Source of the DNA: Gorsachius magnificus
Taxonomy: Eukaryota; Chordata; Aves; Pelecaniformes; Ardeidae
Assembly (NCBI GenBank): GCA_034008185.1
Contig: CM067107.1
Location: 186,001 to 250,000, forward strand
Direction of reading: 5' to 3'
Length of the DNA: 64,000 nt
The translations under genes were made by a program, and so were the position numbers. Within the stretch, counting starts at the first letter, position 1, and the number at the start of each line of letters is the position of its first letter. Positions 47,011 through 59,065 of the stretch are shown piece by piece. The notes under the pieces are model-generated. The model made no database searches. It saw only the letters and a list, made by a program, of their open reading frames with translations, and was not told the origin of the DNA.

Positions 47011-50000
47011 ATGGCTGCAGACAGCCCTGCCGAAAGTTTCCGCGACGAAGCCTCCTGCTCCCTCTGCCTGGGTTTCTTCCAGGACCCCGTCTCCATCCAC
47101 TGCGGTCACAACTTCTGCCGGGCGTGCATCACCCGCTGCTGGGAGGAAGCCGAGGAGAATTTCGCCTGCCCTCAGTGCAAAGAGACAGCGCCGGAGAGAA
47201 ACCTGAGACCCAACCGGGAGCTGGCAAAAATCATCGAGATTGCCAAGCGGCTGAGCCTGCAGGCGGCCAAAGGAGGGGCGGGGGGGGAGAGGCTGTGCGA
47301 GAAGCACCAGGAAGCTCTGAAACTCTTCTGCGAGGAGGACCAGACCCCCATCTGCCTGGTTTGCAGAGAGTCCCAAGCTCACCGGGTCCATGCTGTGGTC
47401 CCCATCGAGGAGGCTGCGGAGGAGCACAAGGTGGGAGGTCTCTGTGCGTGGCTTAGGGATGAGGGGGGAGGAGGAGGAGGGGACTGGGTCAGGGAGCTGC
47501 TCCGTGGGTTGCTCTGCTTGCAGACCCCCTTCACACCCCTTTCCATCTGCTTTCTGCGTCGTGGAATGAGCGCTGGGTTGCAGCCACCCCTGCCCTGCCT
47601 TGCCCTGTGCTCTCCCTCGCTTACATTCCTGCCCGCCCCAACTGTCCTGAAGCCGTCATTTCCATATCAGCACGGTATCTTCATATCAGTCACGCTGGAA
47701 AGGAGTCCAGGAGGTCCTCTAACCCAACCTTCTGCTCAAAGCAGGGGTCAGCTAATGCTCTCTCGGACATTTGGGGTGCAGGAGGTGCTGCACGTAAGCC
47801 TACAGGACAGAACCTGGTCTTACGGCGCTGGTGTGCAAGGCAGGGTGGGGTTCTCCAGCACGTCAATGGTTTGAGCTCCGTTTTCACAGCGTGCACATTC
47901 TGGTTGTTATGAAAACTGATTTAGCCGAAAGTGGGAAGAAAAATTTGCTCTCGGCATGGATGTGTGATGCAGCCCTGGTCTCACAGCACAAGGGTGACAG
48001 AGGGTATGGTCTCCCCGCCATAAATTGCCTTGAACGTCCCATAAATTGGCTCGAATGTCCCACAAATTGGCTCGAGCATCCCATAAACTGGCTTGAATGT
48101 CCCATAAATTGGCCCAACCAAATTGGCTCAAGCATCCCATAAATTGGTTAGAACGTCCCATCAAAAACCCATAAATTGGCTCAGACGTCCCATCCAGGCT
48201 TGGAAGTTGTGACCAAAAACACATTCCTTGGCAGCTGAATGGAGCTTACAGGTTTCGGGTCAGCGCTGAGCACGGGCTGAGCCTGAGCAGTGTCTCCCTA
48301 ATCATTTAAAGCTCCTTTTTCTGCCGATTTGGTCCTTTGCCTGAGTCTTTTCCAATCGATGCCATGAATTTCACCCTGGTTCATGGACAAAGCAACCAGT
48401 TCTGGCCGCCCCGCTCTCCTGGAAATCAGGGCTTATGAATTCTCGGAGCCAGGTGATCGCATTGTTGAGTGGGGAATAATCTGAGTTTGTGGGAGGTAAA
48501 CCTGGATAGGTGGGATGAGGGTGGAGGGATGGACCAGCTGGAGGAAGAAGATGCACCAACATGGCATTTCTTCTCCACGCAGGAGAAGTTCCAGGCTCAT
48601 GTGCAGATCCTGAAGGACAGGAGAGAAAAGCTGCTGGGGCTGAAAATGGCTGAGGAAGGGAAAAGCCTGGACTTGCTCGTGAGTATCTGTCCCTGAGGGG
48701 GTGATGGCTTTCTCCCTTGCCTTTCGGTTGTCCCTGCGGCCACGGTGATGGACACGGAGACACGAGATGTGCCGTAGCCAAAGATCCCAGCTCCACAATC
48801 CCTTGCACGTGTACGGGAACATCCTCTCCATTGTAATAAGGGCAGTGGTGGCGGCCTGTCCCCATGGTGGATGAAGAGACCAAGTTTTCCCCAATTCTCC
48901 TGCTCCTTGTAGGTCTTCACAGGCTGGGAGCATCAATGGGATGTTGCCAGGTTATTGCTGATCTGGGAATTCCCAGATTCCCTCTATAAATACATAAAAA
49001 AAAATAGGAATTGCCCGGTTGCTTCTTTCTTGCCTCATTTTCCCTTTCCCTGACATTTCTCGCTGATGAATCTGTTTATGGTTTTATTTTTATATCTTCC
49101 CTTGGTGTTCAAAGGTCCGGAGCATTCTGGGTGCAAAGATTGCATTCCACGGGAAACGGCCTTTGCCCAGTGACTTGAAGCTAGGAACGGCCAAAAAAAA
49201 AACCAAACCAACTTAATTATTCCTCTGCTCCGCAACGAGCACCCGAATTTATGGCCGTGTTATCAGTCACCACGTTAAATCAGTTCCCCTGCACTTTTTC
49301 TCGGCCATTTGTGCCCCCAGCCCTGCCTCTCCCTTGCGCGCGTGGGTTCTCGTTGCAGGAACGAGTGGAAACGGAGAGGCAGAAAGTCATGTCTGAAGTC
49401 AAGGAGCTGCACCAGTTCGTGGAGGGACAGGAACGTCTCCTCTTGGAGCGGCTGGCCAAGCTGGACCAGGAGATCATGAGGAGACAGGAGGAGAACATCA
49501 ATGGCCTCTTGGAGGAGATCTCCTCCATCGGCAAGCAGATCTGTGAACTGGAGGAGAAGTGTCAGCAGCCGGCGTGTGAATTCCTGCAGGTGAGACCTCA
49601 GGCCCTTCTCAAACTCTTGGCCTTCAACACCACTGGTGTCACTGATCCAGGAGTCAAATTAATTCTCAATGCTCCATTTAAATCGTATCTTTAAAATTAT
49701 TTTCTTCCATGATTCACGGCCCAACCGTCCACTTGAATGCTTTAAATCAACCACGGGCTGTTTGAATCCCTGTCTGTTGACCTGGGTATGGGATTCATCT
49801 GCCTGGTTGTCCGTGTCTACATCCAAATCAACCGCCCAAGTGGCTTCCTACGCAGTGGAGAAACCACAGGCGCTCACCTCATCTGTAGGCCATCATGCAA
49901 ACACATCCCCCCGAGTCCCCCTCCAGGCTCTGGTGAGGCCCTTGATTTAAAACATTCAAATACGCCAAGGCAGCGGGGCCAATTAGCCATGATAATGCCC

Positions 50001-52088
50001 ATACTGGAAGAGTAAGGACACGAAAGGCGCTGGGGGATGGCAGATAACTACAACGCGAGCTGCTCATTAGGTGATGTTGCCGTGACCTCGCCCAACTCCC
50101 CGGCAGATCCGCAAACACGGCGCAGGCAGAGCAGGATTAAGGGACTCATTTTAGACGCCGTAATTTAGGCAGGGCCGTGCCCCGGGTTGGCCGAGCTCGC
50201 CCCGCGACCCTGAGGTCGCTGCTGGTTCTTTACTTCCTCTTGGGCTGACTTTTCGCTGCCCCTAATGCTCCTTCTCTCGTCTTTCCCTTGTAGGACAGCA
50301 GAAACATCTTGAGCAGGTTTGCGGCTCCCGTCATGTGTTCTTGTGATGTTTATGTTGTTTATCTCTACGGTGGTGACGCTGGCGGACTCCGAAACCCCGG
50401 GCACTTATGATCCCCCTATGCTAGGGACTGTAGAGGCGTAGAGGGGGACAACAAGGACATCGCAAAATGTCCACGTAGGATGCTGAAGACGAGGGACAGG
50501 TATCAGCTGGGATCATGGTACTGCCCACCCTGCTTCTTCTCTGTAGTCCATCCAAACGTACCTGGTCCTGGAGGGCTGAGCTTTCACTCCCTGCCCTTGT
50601 GAGCCCATCAGAAATGGGAAGCCCGCAGCTAAAAAAAATACGCGGGTGGAAGGGCATCCAGTCTGAGCTTCCACCCTTGTGACAGACCTGTTCATGTCCT
50701 CTTTGGCCATGGCACGAGAAGGTGGGTTATTGGAAAGACAGAAGCGGGCAAGGAAAGGCATTTTTTTGTTGTTGCTGCCTGCATTTCCCTCGATGCAGAG
50801 CGCTACTGGTCAAGACTCTTCACTGGTGTTTGGGAACCAAATCTACACACTCTGACTCAGCAAAGCCTTCTCTGGGAGCTCATTCACGAGCACCCTTGGA
50901 CCAAGCCTTCACCCTAGTCCTACCATTGCTTATTTCTGTCTTAGAAACCCCAGTTGAAAAGCGCTCGGCGCGTAACATCAATTGGGAGCGAGGGAAGTGT
51001 GATTAGAAAGGTCTTCCTTCTTTCCAGGCTTGAGAAGGACGATGCCCAGAAGCCAGCAGAGCTGTTGCCTGAGCTGGGAGAGAAAACCACCGGCCTCCCT
51101 CAGAAAAATATTGCCCTCAAAGAGATGCTGATGAAATTTCGAGGTACAGAGGAGGTGGGGAAGGAGAGGGTTTGAGGTTGTGCTAGGGCTGCCTGCAGGA
51201 GATGTAAGGAAGGGGATCTCAGGTGAGGTAAGGAGAAGTCCTGGTGACATGGAGAGATGCTTCCAACGTGATTGCTCCAGGCTGATTATGTGTGTGTGTG
51301 TGGGGGGGGAGCTTGCTCCCTGGCAGAGCTCGGGGAGCGTGGCAAGTGTTGACCTCGCGTAGGGTTAGCGTCACCTTTGGAAATCACCTCTCTGATCGAG
51401 ACCAAAGGCGCGAATTGCAAATATTTCCATGTGGGAATTTAAAGAAGGGAAAGTCGCAGGGCACCTGAGGCATCCCAAGGTCTAAACTGGGGGGGAAGAC
51501 AGGGAAAACGTGACCCTTGATGCCCTTGAGGGGTGAGCTGTGCCCGTGATGCTCATCTTCTCTCTGTCCCCAGTAAGCCTGACGCTGGATCCAGAGACGG
51601 CGCATCCCCGGCTCGTCCTATCCGAGGATCGCAAGCGCGTGAGATGGGAAGACACCCGCCAGCCCGTACCCAACAACCCCAAGCGTTTCGACTCGTCTCG
51701 CTGCGTCCTGGGCTGCGAGGGTTTCAGCGCGGGGAGGCATTACTGGGAGGTGGAGGTGGGCGATGGGGAAGCCTGGGCTGTCGGGGTGGCCAAGGAGTCG
51801 GTGAGGAGGAAGGGACGGATCAGCGTCAACCCCGAGGTGGGGATCTGGGCGGTGGGGCAGTGTGGGAGCCAGTACCAGGCTCTCACCTCTCCTACCATCC
51901 CCATCTCCCTGCTCGCTGCCCCCAAAGTGATTGGGATTTACCTGGACTACGAGGCTGGGCGAGTGGCCTTCTTCGACTCCAATAATGAGGCACCGATCTT
52001 CACCTACCCCCCGACATCCTTTGTGGGGGAGCAAATCCTCCCCCTGCTTTGCCTGGGGAGGGGGTGCCAGTTCACACTCTTGCCCTGA
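47011..52088 (+). CDS. TRIM gene F: RING/B-box/coiled-coil/B30.2 protein
   Basis: Predicted TRIM E3 ligase of 466 aa. Exons: 47011-47430, 48583-48678, 49359-49589, 50294-50316, 51028-51143, 51574-52088. There is no 30-nt exon: the 116-nt exon ends with one base of a codon that is completed directly by the B30.2 exon (VSLTLDPETA). RING starts at C16 (CSLCLGFFQDPVSIHCGHNF). B-box has CEKH and CLVCRESQAHRVH. The SPRY has [13 protein letters not shown] and a normal end. The donor after the 23-nt exon is weak (GTTTGC). AATAAA at 52633 is the nearest good polyadenylation signal. Start ATG matches paralogues (MAADSPAES). Intron 1 carries a 21-nt minisatellite. Confidence 0.91.
48017..48197. repeat. 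21-nt minisatellite in intron 1 of gene F
   Basis: About nine imperfect units of the type CCATAAATTGGCTCGAATGT. Because the unit is seven codons, one plus-strand frame stays open (repeated NWLECP words); this is not a gene. Confidence 0.9.
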
Positions 52089-52654
52089 TGCCCCCCCCCC
52101 CCACCACCATGGGACAGCATCTGCTCCAGTCTCACTTGTCGGGGTCTGGGGAGACCGCAGGGGCTCATCGCCCCCGAGATGCCTTTTGGGAGCCTGAAGA
52201 ATGAGATGTCCAGGATGGAAAATTCTCTTTTCTGATCATTTATGTCAGCAAGAAGCATCAGTTGGTTCAGAGCTTGTGGAGCACGGGGGCTGCCTTGCTG
52301 CCCCCCCAAAATGTGTTGCTCTGTCATCGGGTGGCTTTGCTGGCAACGCTGCCCTGGTGCATCCATGCCCATAAACCCCTTCCAAAAACCTCTCTGTGCG
52401 AGGAGAGGATTAGAACTAAGCCAAAGATGCGCGGACCCGGCTCCTCTCCCTCCACCCTCTCCAGTTGATGACGCATCCCTGCTGCTTGCTGGACCCTTTT
52501 TTATTTTTGGCTCCCCGAGCTTTTGGCTGTGTGACTGCGCATAGGTGCTGTGGGCGACGATGCAAAAGCCTGGAGGACTTCACGATGGTTGAAGCCATTT
52601 TGAAGGTTTTATGCGATCTCTGACAAGGTGGTAATAAATTAATCCAAAGGTGAG
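52089..52654. other. 3' region of gene F
   Basis: Probable 3' untranslated region up to the AATAAA at 52633; no other gene recognised. Confidence 0.5.
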
Positions 52655-53150
52655 AGAGGCAAGACCTGATCTGGTGGAGTTCCTCATCCTCCTTGAACCG
52701 GGGAGCCCAGAACTGGATGCAGAGCTCCAGGCAGGGTCTACTGGGGCAGAGCAGAGGGGGAGGAGAACCTCCCTGGCCCTGCTGGCCACGCTCCTCTTGA
52801 TGCACCCCAGGATGCCCTTGGCCTTCTTGGCCACCAGGGCACCCTGCTGGCTCATGGCCACCTTGTCATCCACCAGGACCCCCACGTCCCTCTGGGCAGA
52901 GCTGCTCTCCAGCCTGTCCTGGTGCTTGGGGTTCAACCTCCCCAGGGGCAGCACCCGACACTTGGCCAGTGTTGAACATCATCAGGTTCCTCTCTGCCCA
53001 ACACTCCAGCCTGCCCAACTCCCGCACAGCCTCCTGGTGGATCAGCCACTCCTCCCAGTTTGGTGTCATCAGTGAACTTGCTGAGGGTCTGCTCTGCCCC
53101 CTCGCCCGGGTCATTGATGAATGAATTGAACACAACCGGGCTGACTACGG
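52655..53150 (-). mobile_element. CR1 LINE fragment downstream of gene F
   Basis: Minus strand: [40 protein letters not shown] and [22 protein letters not shown]1 ORF2 blocks in shifted frames. Confidence 0.9.
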
Positions 53151-54035
53151 CCGAATGCATGGAGACGAGAAGAAGAAATCCCCTCCCTTGCAGCCTGGTC
53201 TTGCATTGTTATGTCCTGGCACTTCAAGGGCAGCAAGGAAGAGGAGGAGGACCCTCTCCAAAGTCCCCGGCTGGGCAGAACAAGGGCTTACGTTGGCGAT
53301 ATCCCACAGCAGGCGACGGAGCTTCTGCTTAAATTCCTGAGTTTCTGTCCTGAAGTCACAGCTGGGAGCCCAAATGCATTTCAGGAGCTCGGCCCTGAGC
53401 AGCAGCAGATGATCGAAGGCGTTCTCGCAGGCCTCCATCCACCCAGGCACATGCCAAACCCCTCCGGAAGCTGCCGCCCCGCCCATGCTTCATTATATAT
53501 ATCTATAATTAATTTTTTTTTGCATGCAGAGAAGAGCTCTGCTCATTTGCTTTGCGTAGGCAGGAGACTTTGCAGCACGAGGTTCTCCTCACGCAATAGC
53601 AAGGCGGCGCACCCCGGGGGGCAAGCAACTCCAGACTGGTTCCCAGTAAGACGCCGCCGGCGAGGGGAGCACGGGGTGCCCCTCACTGTTGTGCCGTGCC
53701 ACGGGGGTGCCCTTTCCCTCCCTGGGTGTGGGTAAATCCCATCACCGGGCGGCCAGGAAATGCCACTGTTCCCCAAAAGAAAGCCATGGGCTGGCTGTTA
53801 GGGCAACCTTTTGGCTTGATTGGTAGCGATGAGGGAATTGGGGGGGGGGGGGGGGGGTTGTAGTGGGTTGAGCCTGGCTGGATGCCAGGGGCCCACCAAA
53901 GCTGCTTCATTGCCCCCCCCCTTTAACCGGACAGGGGAGAGAAAAGATCCAAAGGCTGGTGGGTGGAGATGAGGACAGGGAGGGATCACTCCCCAGTTAC
54001 CGTCACAGACAAAGCAGACCCAGCTTGATGGAATT
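53151..54035. other. Spacer without recognised gene
   Basis: No coding exon or known repeat seen. A G homopolymer (about 18 nt) lies near 53840-53857. Confidence 0.5.
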
Positions 54036-54039
54036 AATT

Positions 54040-54560
54040 TAATTTATTGCCAATCAAATCAGAGTAGGAGAGGATAAAAACTGCTGAATCTTCAAACACC
54101 TGTCCCTGATACTGCTCCCTTCTTCTTGGGCTCAACTTCACTCTCAGCTTTCTCTCCCTCCTTCCCCCCAGCGGCGCAGGGGGATGGGATGGGGGTTGGG
54201 ATCTGTTCATCACACGCCGTCCCTGCCAATTCTTCCTCCTCGGGAGGGGACTCTTCCCCTGCTCCAGCCTGGGGTCCCCCGCACGGCAGACAGTCCTCCA
54301 CGAGCTTCTCCAGCCTGGGTCCCTCCCTCCCACGGGGTGCAGCCCCTGAGGAGCAGACGGCTCCAGCGTTGGGTCCTCCCCGGGCTGCAGGTGGGGATCT
54401 GCTCCCCCGTGGCCCTCCCCGGGCTGCAGGTGGGGATCTGCTCCCCCGTGGCCCTCCCTGGGCTGCAGGGGCACAGCCTGCCCCAGCATGGGCTGCCCCA
54501 GGGGCTGCAGGGGAATCTTGGCTCCGGTGCCTGGAGCCCCTCCTGCCCTCCTGCTGCACC
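54040..54560 (-). repeat. Second copy of the minisatellite-plus-flank module
   Basis: 54378-54475 is a tandem array with a 39-nt period (GGGCTGCAGGTGGGGATCTG words). The flank at 54110-54290 aligns, in reverse complement, with 3715-3900: both encode PQAGAGEE and CAAGG in the same frame, followed by an acidic/lysine stretch. The open minus-strand frame 54092-54856 spans both parts. Whether it is coding is unknown. Confidence 0.7.
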
Positions 54561-54916
54561 CACCTGGGGGGCTGCAGGGCTGTTTTCTCCCCCCTCCTCC
54601 CACTTCTCTTCTCTCCCCAGCTACTGAGCCACAGCCGGTTTTTTTTCCTTCTTAAATTCGTTATCCCAGAGGCGCTTCCACTGTCACTGATGGGCTTGGC
54701 CTTGGCCAGCGGTGGACACAGGGAAACCTTCTGGCAGCTTCTCACAGCAGCCCCCCCTGTAGCCCCCCCACTACCAAGACCTCGCCACAGAAACCCAATA
54801 TAAGGGTGCGGTGCAGACAGGGGAAAAAAAAGGAAGATAAAGGGGAAACAGCTCAAAGAAATGCGGTGATTGGGACTGCCTGTGATCCAGCAGCATGTGA
54901 TGAGCTATGTACAGCC

Positions 54917-54988
54917 TCCCTGGTGGTCTAGTGGTTAGGATTCGGCGCTCTCACCGCCGCGGCCCGGGTTCGATTCCCGGTCAGGGAA
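54917..54988 (+). tRNA. tRNA-Glu (CTC)
   Basis: 72 nt, no intron. Acceptor stem TCCCTGG/TCAGGGA with discriminator A; A box TGGTCTAGTGG; anticodon CTC; T arm GGTTCGATTCC. A T-run (TTTT) follows within about 10 nt as pol III terminator. Confidence 0.97.
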
Positions 54989-55358
54989 GAGTCATTTTCC
55001 CCTCTTTCGGGGGGGGAAAAGGTTTATATGCTATAACCACCCCCCTCCTAGAAACGTTCCCCACCTTCCCCTCTTGCCTCGGCAGAGGTGACCCCCTCCA
55101 ACCGAAGGCAGCAGCCGGGGATCCCCAAACGTGCTCAGCACCTTGCAGCAGCCTGGCCTTGCCTCTTTTATTTATTCTTTTAGGGGTGTGATTTGCTATC
55201 TAGAAATTTAATTTAACATGCAAAGCAGCGGGAGATATTTATCCGAGCCGTGAAAAAACGCTGGAGAAAAGGAAAGGTGGTATTTTAGCAAAAGAAAAAA
55301 AAAAATAAAGAGCGGGAGAAAGGCTGCAAAAGCCAAAAGAATGAAGGGAAAATTAAGG

Positions 55359-55431
55359 TGTTTCTGCCCGGTTTCGAACCGGGGACCTTTCGCGTGTGAG
55401 GCGAACGTGATAACCACTACACTACAGAAAC
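55359..55431 (-). tRNA. tRNA-Val (CAC)
   Basis: 73 nt, no intron. Acceptor stem GTTTCTG/CAGAAAC, discriminator A, anticodon CAC, fully paired T stem CCCGG/CCGGG. TTTT follows downstream. Confidence 0.97.
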
Positions 55432-55539
55432 CCTCCTGCTCACCTGTTCCTGCCTGTGCCCTGCCTGCACATCCTGCCCTCACCAAAACCGACTCTGACA
55501 CCCTCCAAAAATGCCCCCTTCAAGGAACGCTCCAAAACA

Positions 55540-56150
55540 CTCATAGAATCAAGGAATGCCTGAGGTTGGAGAAGCCCTTGAAGCTCCCCCAGCCCAACCC
55601 TTCCCCTACCCCTGCCATCCCAGCCCCAAACCCCGGCCCTCAGCACCGCCTCTGCCCGGCTGTTCAATCCCCCCAGGGCTGGGGACTCGACCCCTTCCCT
55701 GGGCAGCCCCTTCCAGCGCCTGACAGCCCTTTGGGGAAGGAATTGTTCCCCAGGGCCAACCTCACCCTGCCCTGGCACAACTTGAGGCCGGTGCCCCTCG
55801 TCCCATCGCCCCTGCCCCAGCCTGACCCCACCCCCCCCCCCAGCCTGGGGCTCCCCCCCCCCCCCCCTTGGACGCTCCCCCCCCCGGGGGGGACGGAGGG
55901 GCCCAACCCTGACCCCAGCAGTCGAGGGGCGGCCCCCCCGGTGCCCAGCACAGGGGCACGGTCCCTGCCCTGCTCCTGCTGGCCACACCACTCCTGATAC
56001 AAGCCCGGATGCCGCTGGCCCTCTTGGCCACCTGGGCACCCTGATGGCTGCTATTCAGCCGCCTCTTGACCAACCCCCCCAGGGCCTTTTCCACCAGGCA
56101 GCTTTCCAGCCCCTCTGCCCCATGCCTGGAGCATTGAGTTGGTTTGTTGT
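55540..56150 (-). mobile_element. CR1 LINE fragment among tRNA genes
   Basis: Starts with the 3' tail TCATAGAATCAAGGAATGCC on the plus strand and extends through the same subfamily sequence as 16699-17515, with C/G homopolymers at 55830-55890. Confidence 0.88.
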
Positions 56151-56438
56151 GACACCTGACTTTGGGGATGATTTCCACCAAAGAAGCTGCTTGCACCACC
56201 GAGGACTCAAAAAAAAAAAAGAGAAAAAAAGCCTGAATTTGGTTAAAAAATACAAAAAAAGGCAAAACAAGGTCTTCTGTGCCCTGCCCACCCCACGGAG
56301 GGACCCAGTGTTGGGACGAACCACCAATTTAATTAATTTGGGGGATGCAATCATCAGCATTGGCCCGAGGGAGTGGGGCAAAGGGGAAAATGAGGTGTTT
56401 TTGTAGGAATGAGCCCCAAAAAGACCCCAAAAGGCACC

Positions 56439-56547
56439 TGTCAGGAGTGGGATTTGAACCCACGCCTCCACACGGAGACCAGAATACCCAGTTTACAGGA
56501 AGGGAGAACCTTGAGTCTGGCGCCTTAGACCACTCGGCCATCCTGAC
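56439..56547 (-). tRNA. tRNA-Leu (CAA) with intron
   Basis: 109 nt including a 25-nt intron at 56485-56509, one base 3' of the anticodon as is usual for nuclear tRNA introns. Acceptor stem starts GTCAGGAT; long variable arm; T arm GGTTCAAATCCC; anticodon CAA at 56511-56513 (complement). Mature length 84 nt. TTTT lies downstream. Confidence 0.94.
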
Positions 56548-56704
56548 AGTAGCAAATTAGTGCCAGAAAAAGGAATACAGCGATGCTAAAAATTAAGTTT
56601 TTAAAATTTTTGTGCGTTCCAGGGTGGATTTCAGTGGGGAAGCACCAAAAATCGTGGGATTTATATTCAGCTGGATCGTGGTGGGGTGGGGAAAAAACTT
56701 TAAG

Positions 56705-56777
56705 CGCCCAACGTGGGGCTCGAACCCACGACCCTGAGATTAAGAGTCTCATGCTCTACCGACTGAGCTAGCCGGGC
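56705..56777 (-). tRNA. tRNA-Lys (CTT)
   Basis: 73 nt, no intron. 5' GCCCGGCTAGCTCAGTCGG; anticodon CTT within GACTCTTAATC; T arm GGTTCGAGCC; discriminator G. TTTTTT follows downstream. Confidence 0.97.
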
Positions 56778-57066
56778 TGTGTGAAAATGTCCTTTTTTCA
56801 CCTCATTTTGGTGCGGGATTCTGGTGCTTTCACTCTCTTTCCTGCCCATTCTCGGGCCCCAAATGGGGCGAAACACCCAAGTAGAGAAATTTGTTGGAAA
56901 GGCTGGAAAATCACCCCCCTCCCCCCTCTCTGCCATGCAATTTTGGCATTTATGCTACACAAATTTATGCGATTTTTGGGATGGGCAACCACATCCCGCG
57001 TGGATAACCAATAGCAGCAGAATGAGGAAGGCAGAATTCTGCAAGAATTCCATAGAAAAGCTCTTC

Positions 57067-57110
57067 CCCCCACACTCCCATCCAGTTTGGTGTCATCTGC
57101 AAGGATGCCT
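57067..57110 (-). mobile_element. Small CR1 remnant
   Basis: ACTCCCATCCAGTTTGGTGT is the reverse complement of the CR1 block encoding DDTKL; same word as at 985-1005. Confidence 0.6.
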
Positions 57111-57201
57111 TGAAGAAGGCGTTTTTGGAGGGTGTCAGAGCCAGATTTGGTGAGGGTGGGATGTGCAGGCAGGGAGCAGGCAGGAAAAAGCCAGCAGGCG
57201 G

Positions 57202-57274
57202 GTTTCTGTAGTGTAGTGGTTATCACGTTCGCCTCACACGCGAAAGGTCCCCGGTTCGAAACCGGGCAGAAACA
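57202..57274 (+). tRNA. tRNA-Val (CAC)
   Basis: 73 nt, sequence identical to the copy at 55359-55431 by eye: GTTTCTG/CAGAAAC, anticodon CAC, CCCGG/CCGGG T stem. T-run about 18 nt downstream. Confidence 0.97.
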
Positions 57275-57812
57275 CTCAAATATTCTGTTTTTTTACTCCT
57301 TTCCAGGAATTTCGGGGATCAATAATTCCCCCAAACCCTGGAATAGGCGCGGTTGCAAAAAAGAATCTCTATTTACAGCCCAGGTTGTCGGTGGGGATTT
57401 ATTTTAGGCTGTGTGTTAATATTTTCCCTGGGGATACAGGGACAAGTCAGGCAGCGGGTTCGGCGCAGTGCGGAGTCCCCTCCCACCCCCCGTCATCACT
57501 GGGGACAAGGCTCCTTTTTGGGTAGAAATATGCAGGAATCCGTTAAAGCATCTCTGTCCCCCCAACGGACCCGAGCAGAGCAAACGCTCCCCCAAATTCA
57601 TCCCCAGCAGACCATGGAATATTATTCTCCAGAAACAGCTCGACTGCTTTCATCTTCCATGGATTTGGAATCGCCTCTTCCTTGGATTTGGAATTGTCTC
57701 TTCCATGGCTTTGGAATCGCCTCTTCCTTTCCAGGGAAAGAAGGAAATCCAGCAGATATGGGGGAGGGAATTCAGAAATTCAACTGAATTTTGGAAAAGA
57801 TCAATTTTGCTT

Positions 57813-57884
57813 TTCCCTGACCGGGAATCGAACCCGGGCCGCGGCGGTGAAAGCGCCGAATCCTGACCACTAGACCACCAGGGA
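57813..57884 (-). tRNA. tRNA-Glu (TTC)
   Basis: 72 nt. Acceptor TCCCTGG/TCAGGGA, anticodon TTC within GCTTTCACC, T arm GGTTCGATTCC. The nearest TTTT terminator is not directly adjacent. Confidence 0.96.
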
Positions 57885-58103
57885 ACTGTTTTTTGCCTAA
57901 ATTTTACCAATCCCATCATTTCTCTGGGCCCATTTACCCCTCCCAATGTTGCCACCTCCCAGCAGCCTGACAGAGGCAGCTTCGCCCCGGCCGCAGGATT
58001 AATAAAAAATAAGAAAATCAAATAAACAAAATAAAAAGGATAAAAATAATTTTAAAAATCAGTTAAATTAATTAAAAACATTTGTTTTCTCCAAAAGTAC
58101 CTC

Positions 58104-58175
58104 TCCCTGGTGGTCTAGTGGTAAGGATCCGGCGCTTTCACCGCCGTGGCCCGGGTTCGATTCCCGGTCAGGGAA
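58104..58175 (+). tRNA. tRNA-Glu (TTC), variant
   Basis: 72 nt, anticodon TTC. Differs from the other Glu copies in the D loop (GGTAAGG in place of GGTTAGG or GGTCAGG) and near the anticodon stem (ATCCGGCG, GCCGTGG). Acceptor and T stems intact. Confidence 0.94.
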
Positions 58176-58473
58176 AATTTCTCTGCAAAAGCCCCAAATT
58201 CTTTAAAATTCATTATTTTTTCTCCTTGGGAGTCCCGCGGGATTTCTCTCGCCCTGGGTGCTGGCAGCAATGCCCCGCTCCCCGTCCTCTCTCCAACAAA
58301 GCCTCTTCTTTCTCATATGAGAGTTTGGACGGCAACCAAAAAAATTGGGCGTTTTCTAACACTAAGGGCAAATTTGGGGAGAATTTCAGTAGAAAAGGAG
58401 CTGGGAGAAGGCAGAGGTGGAGACCTGGGGTCGCCCCGTCACAGGGGGGTCACCCCCAGCATCACACCACCGT

Positions 58474-58546
58474 GTTTCTGTAGTGTAGTGGTTATCACGT
58501 TCGCCTCACACGCGAAAGGTCCCTGGTTCGAAACCAGGCAGAAACA
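58474..58546 (+). tRNA. tRNA-Val (CAC)
   Basis: 73 nt, anticodon CAC, T stem CCTGG/CCAGG (a paired variant of the CCCGG/CCGGG form). Its 3' flank (CTCACTTTGGGGCC...) is shared with the copy at 59666. Confidence 0.96.
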
Positions 58547-58689
58547 TCTCACTTTGGGGCCTTTTTGTATCTTTTGAAAGCATCTCCTCGGTTTTGCAAT
58601 GCATTCATGCCCATCTGAAACACCTGGCTTCCAAATGGAGGGCCGTGGGGTTGGAAATCAGGAGGCAAGGCAGGAGATGGGCTGTCAGT

Positions 58690-59035
58690 AGTGAACCACA
58701 TGAGGTTCAACAAGGCCAAGGGCAAGGCCCTGCCCTTGGGTGGGGGCAACCCCCGGGATCCATCCAGGGATGAGGGGATGGAGAGCAGCCCTGCCAAGAG
58801 GGACTGGGGGATGAAAAGCTGGACGTGACCCGGCCATGGGTGCTGGCAGCCCAGAAGGCCCAACCCTCCCCTGGGCTGCATCCCCAGCAGCGTGGCCAGT
58901 GGCCAGGGAGGGGCTTGTGCCCCTCTGCTCTGCTCTGGTGAGACCTCCCCTGGAACCCTGGGTCCAGGTCTGGAGGCCTCAGCAGAAGAAGGATCTGGAC
59001 CTGTTGGAGTGGTCCAGAGGAGGGGGAAGAGGAGT
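58690..59035 (+). mobile_element. CR1 LINE fragment
   Basis: GTTCAACAAGGCCAAGGGCA through GGACCTGTTGGAG, a truncated copy of the 22430-23465 subfamily, ending shortly before the next tRNA. Confidence 0.88.
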
Positions 59036-59065
59036 AATGATAAGGAAAGAAAAGTTGAATTGCAG

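Noticed and set aside
48017..48197. CRISPR-like regular repeats
   Set aside because: Units are contiguous with no unique spacers, in a vertebrate intron.
47884..48224. Repetitive ORFs with NWLECP-type units on both strands
   Set aside because: Explained by a 21-nt minisatellite inside intron 1 of gene F.
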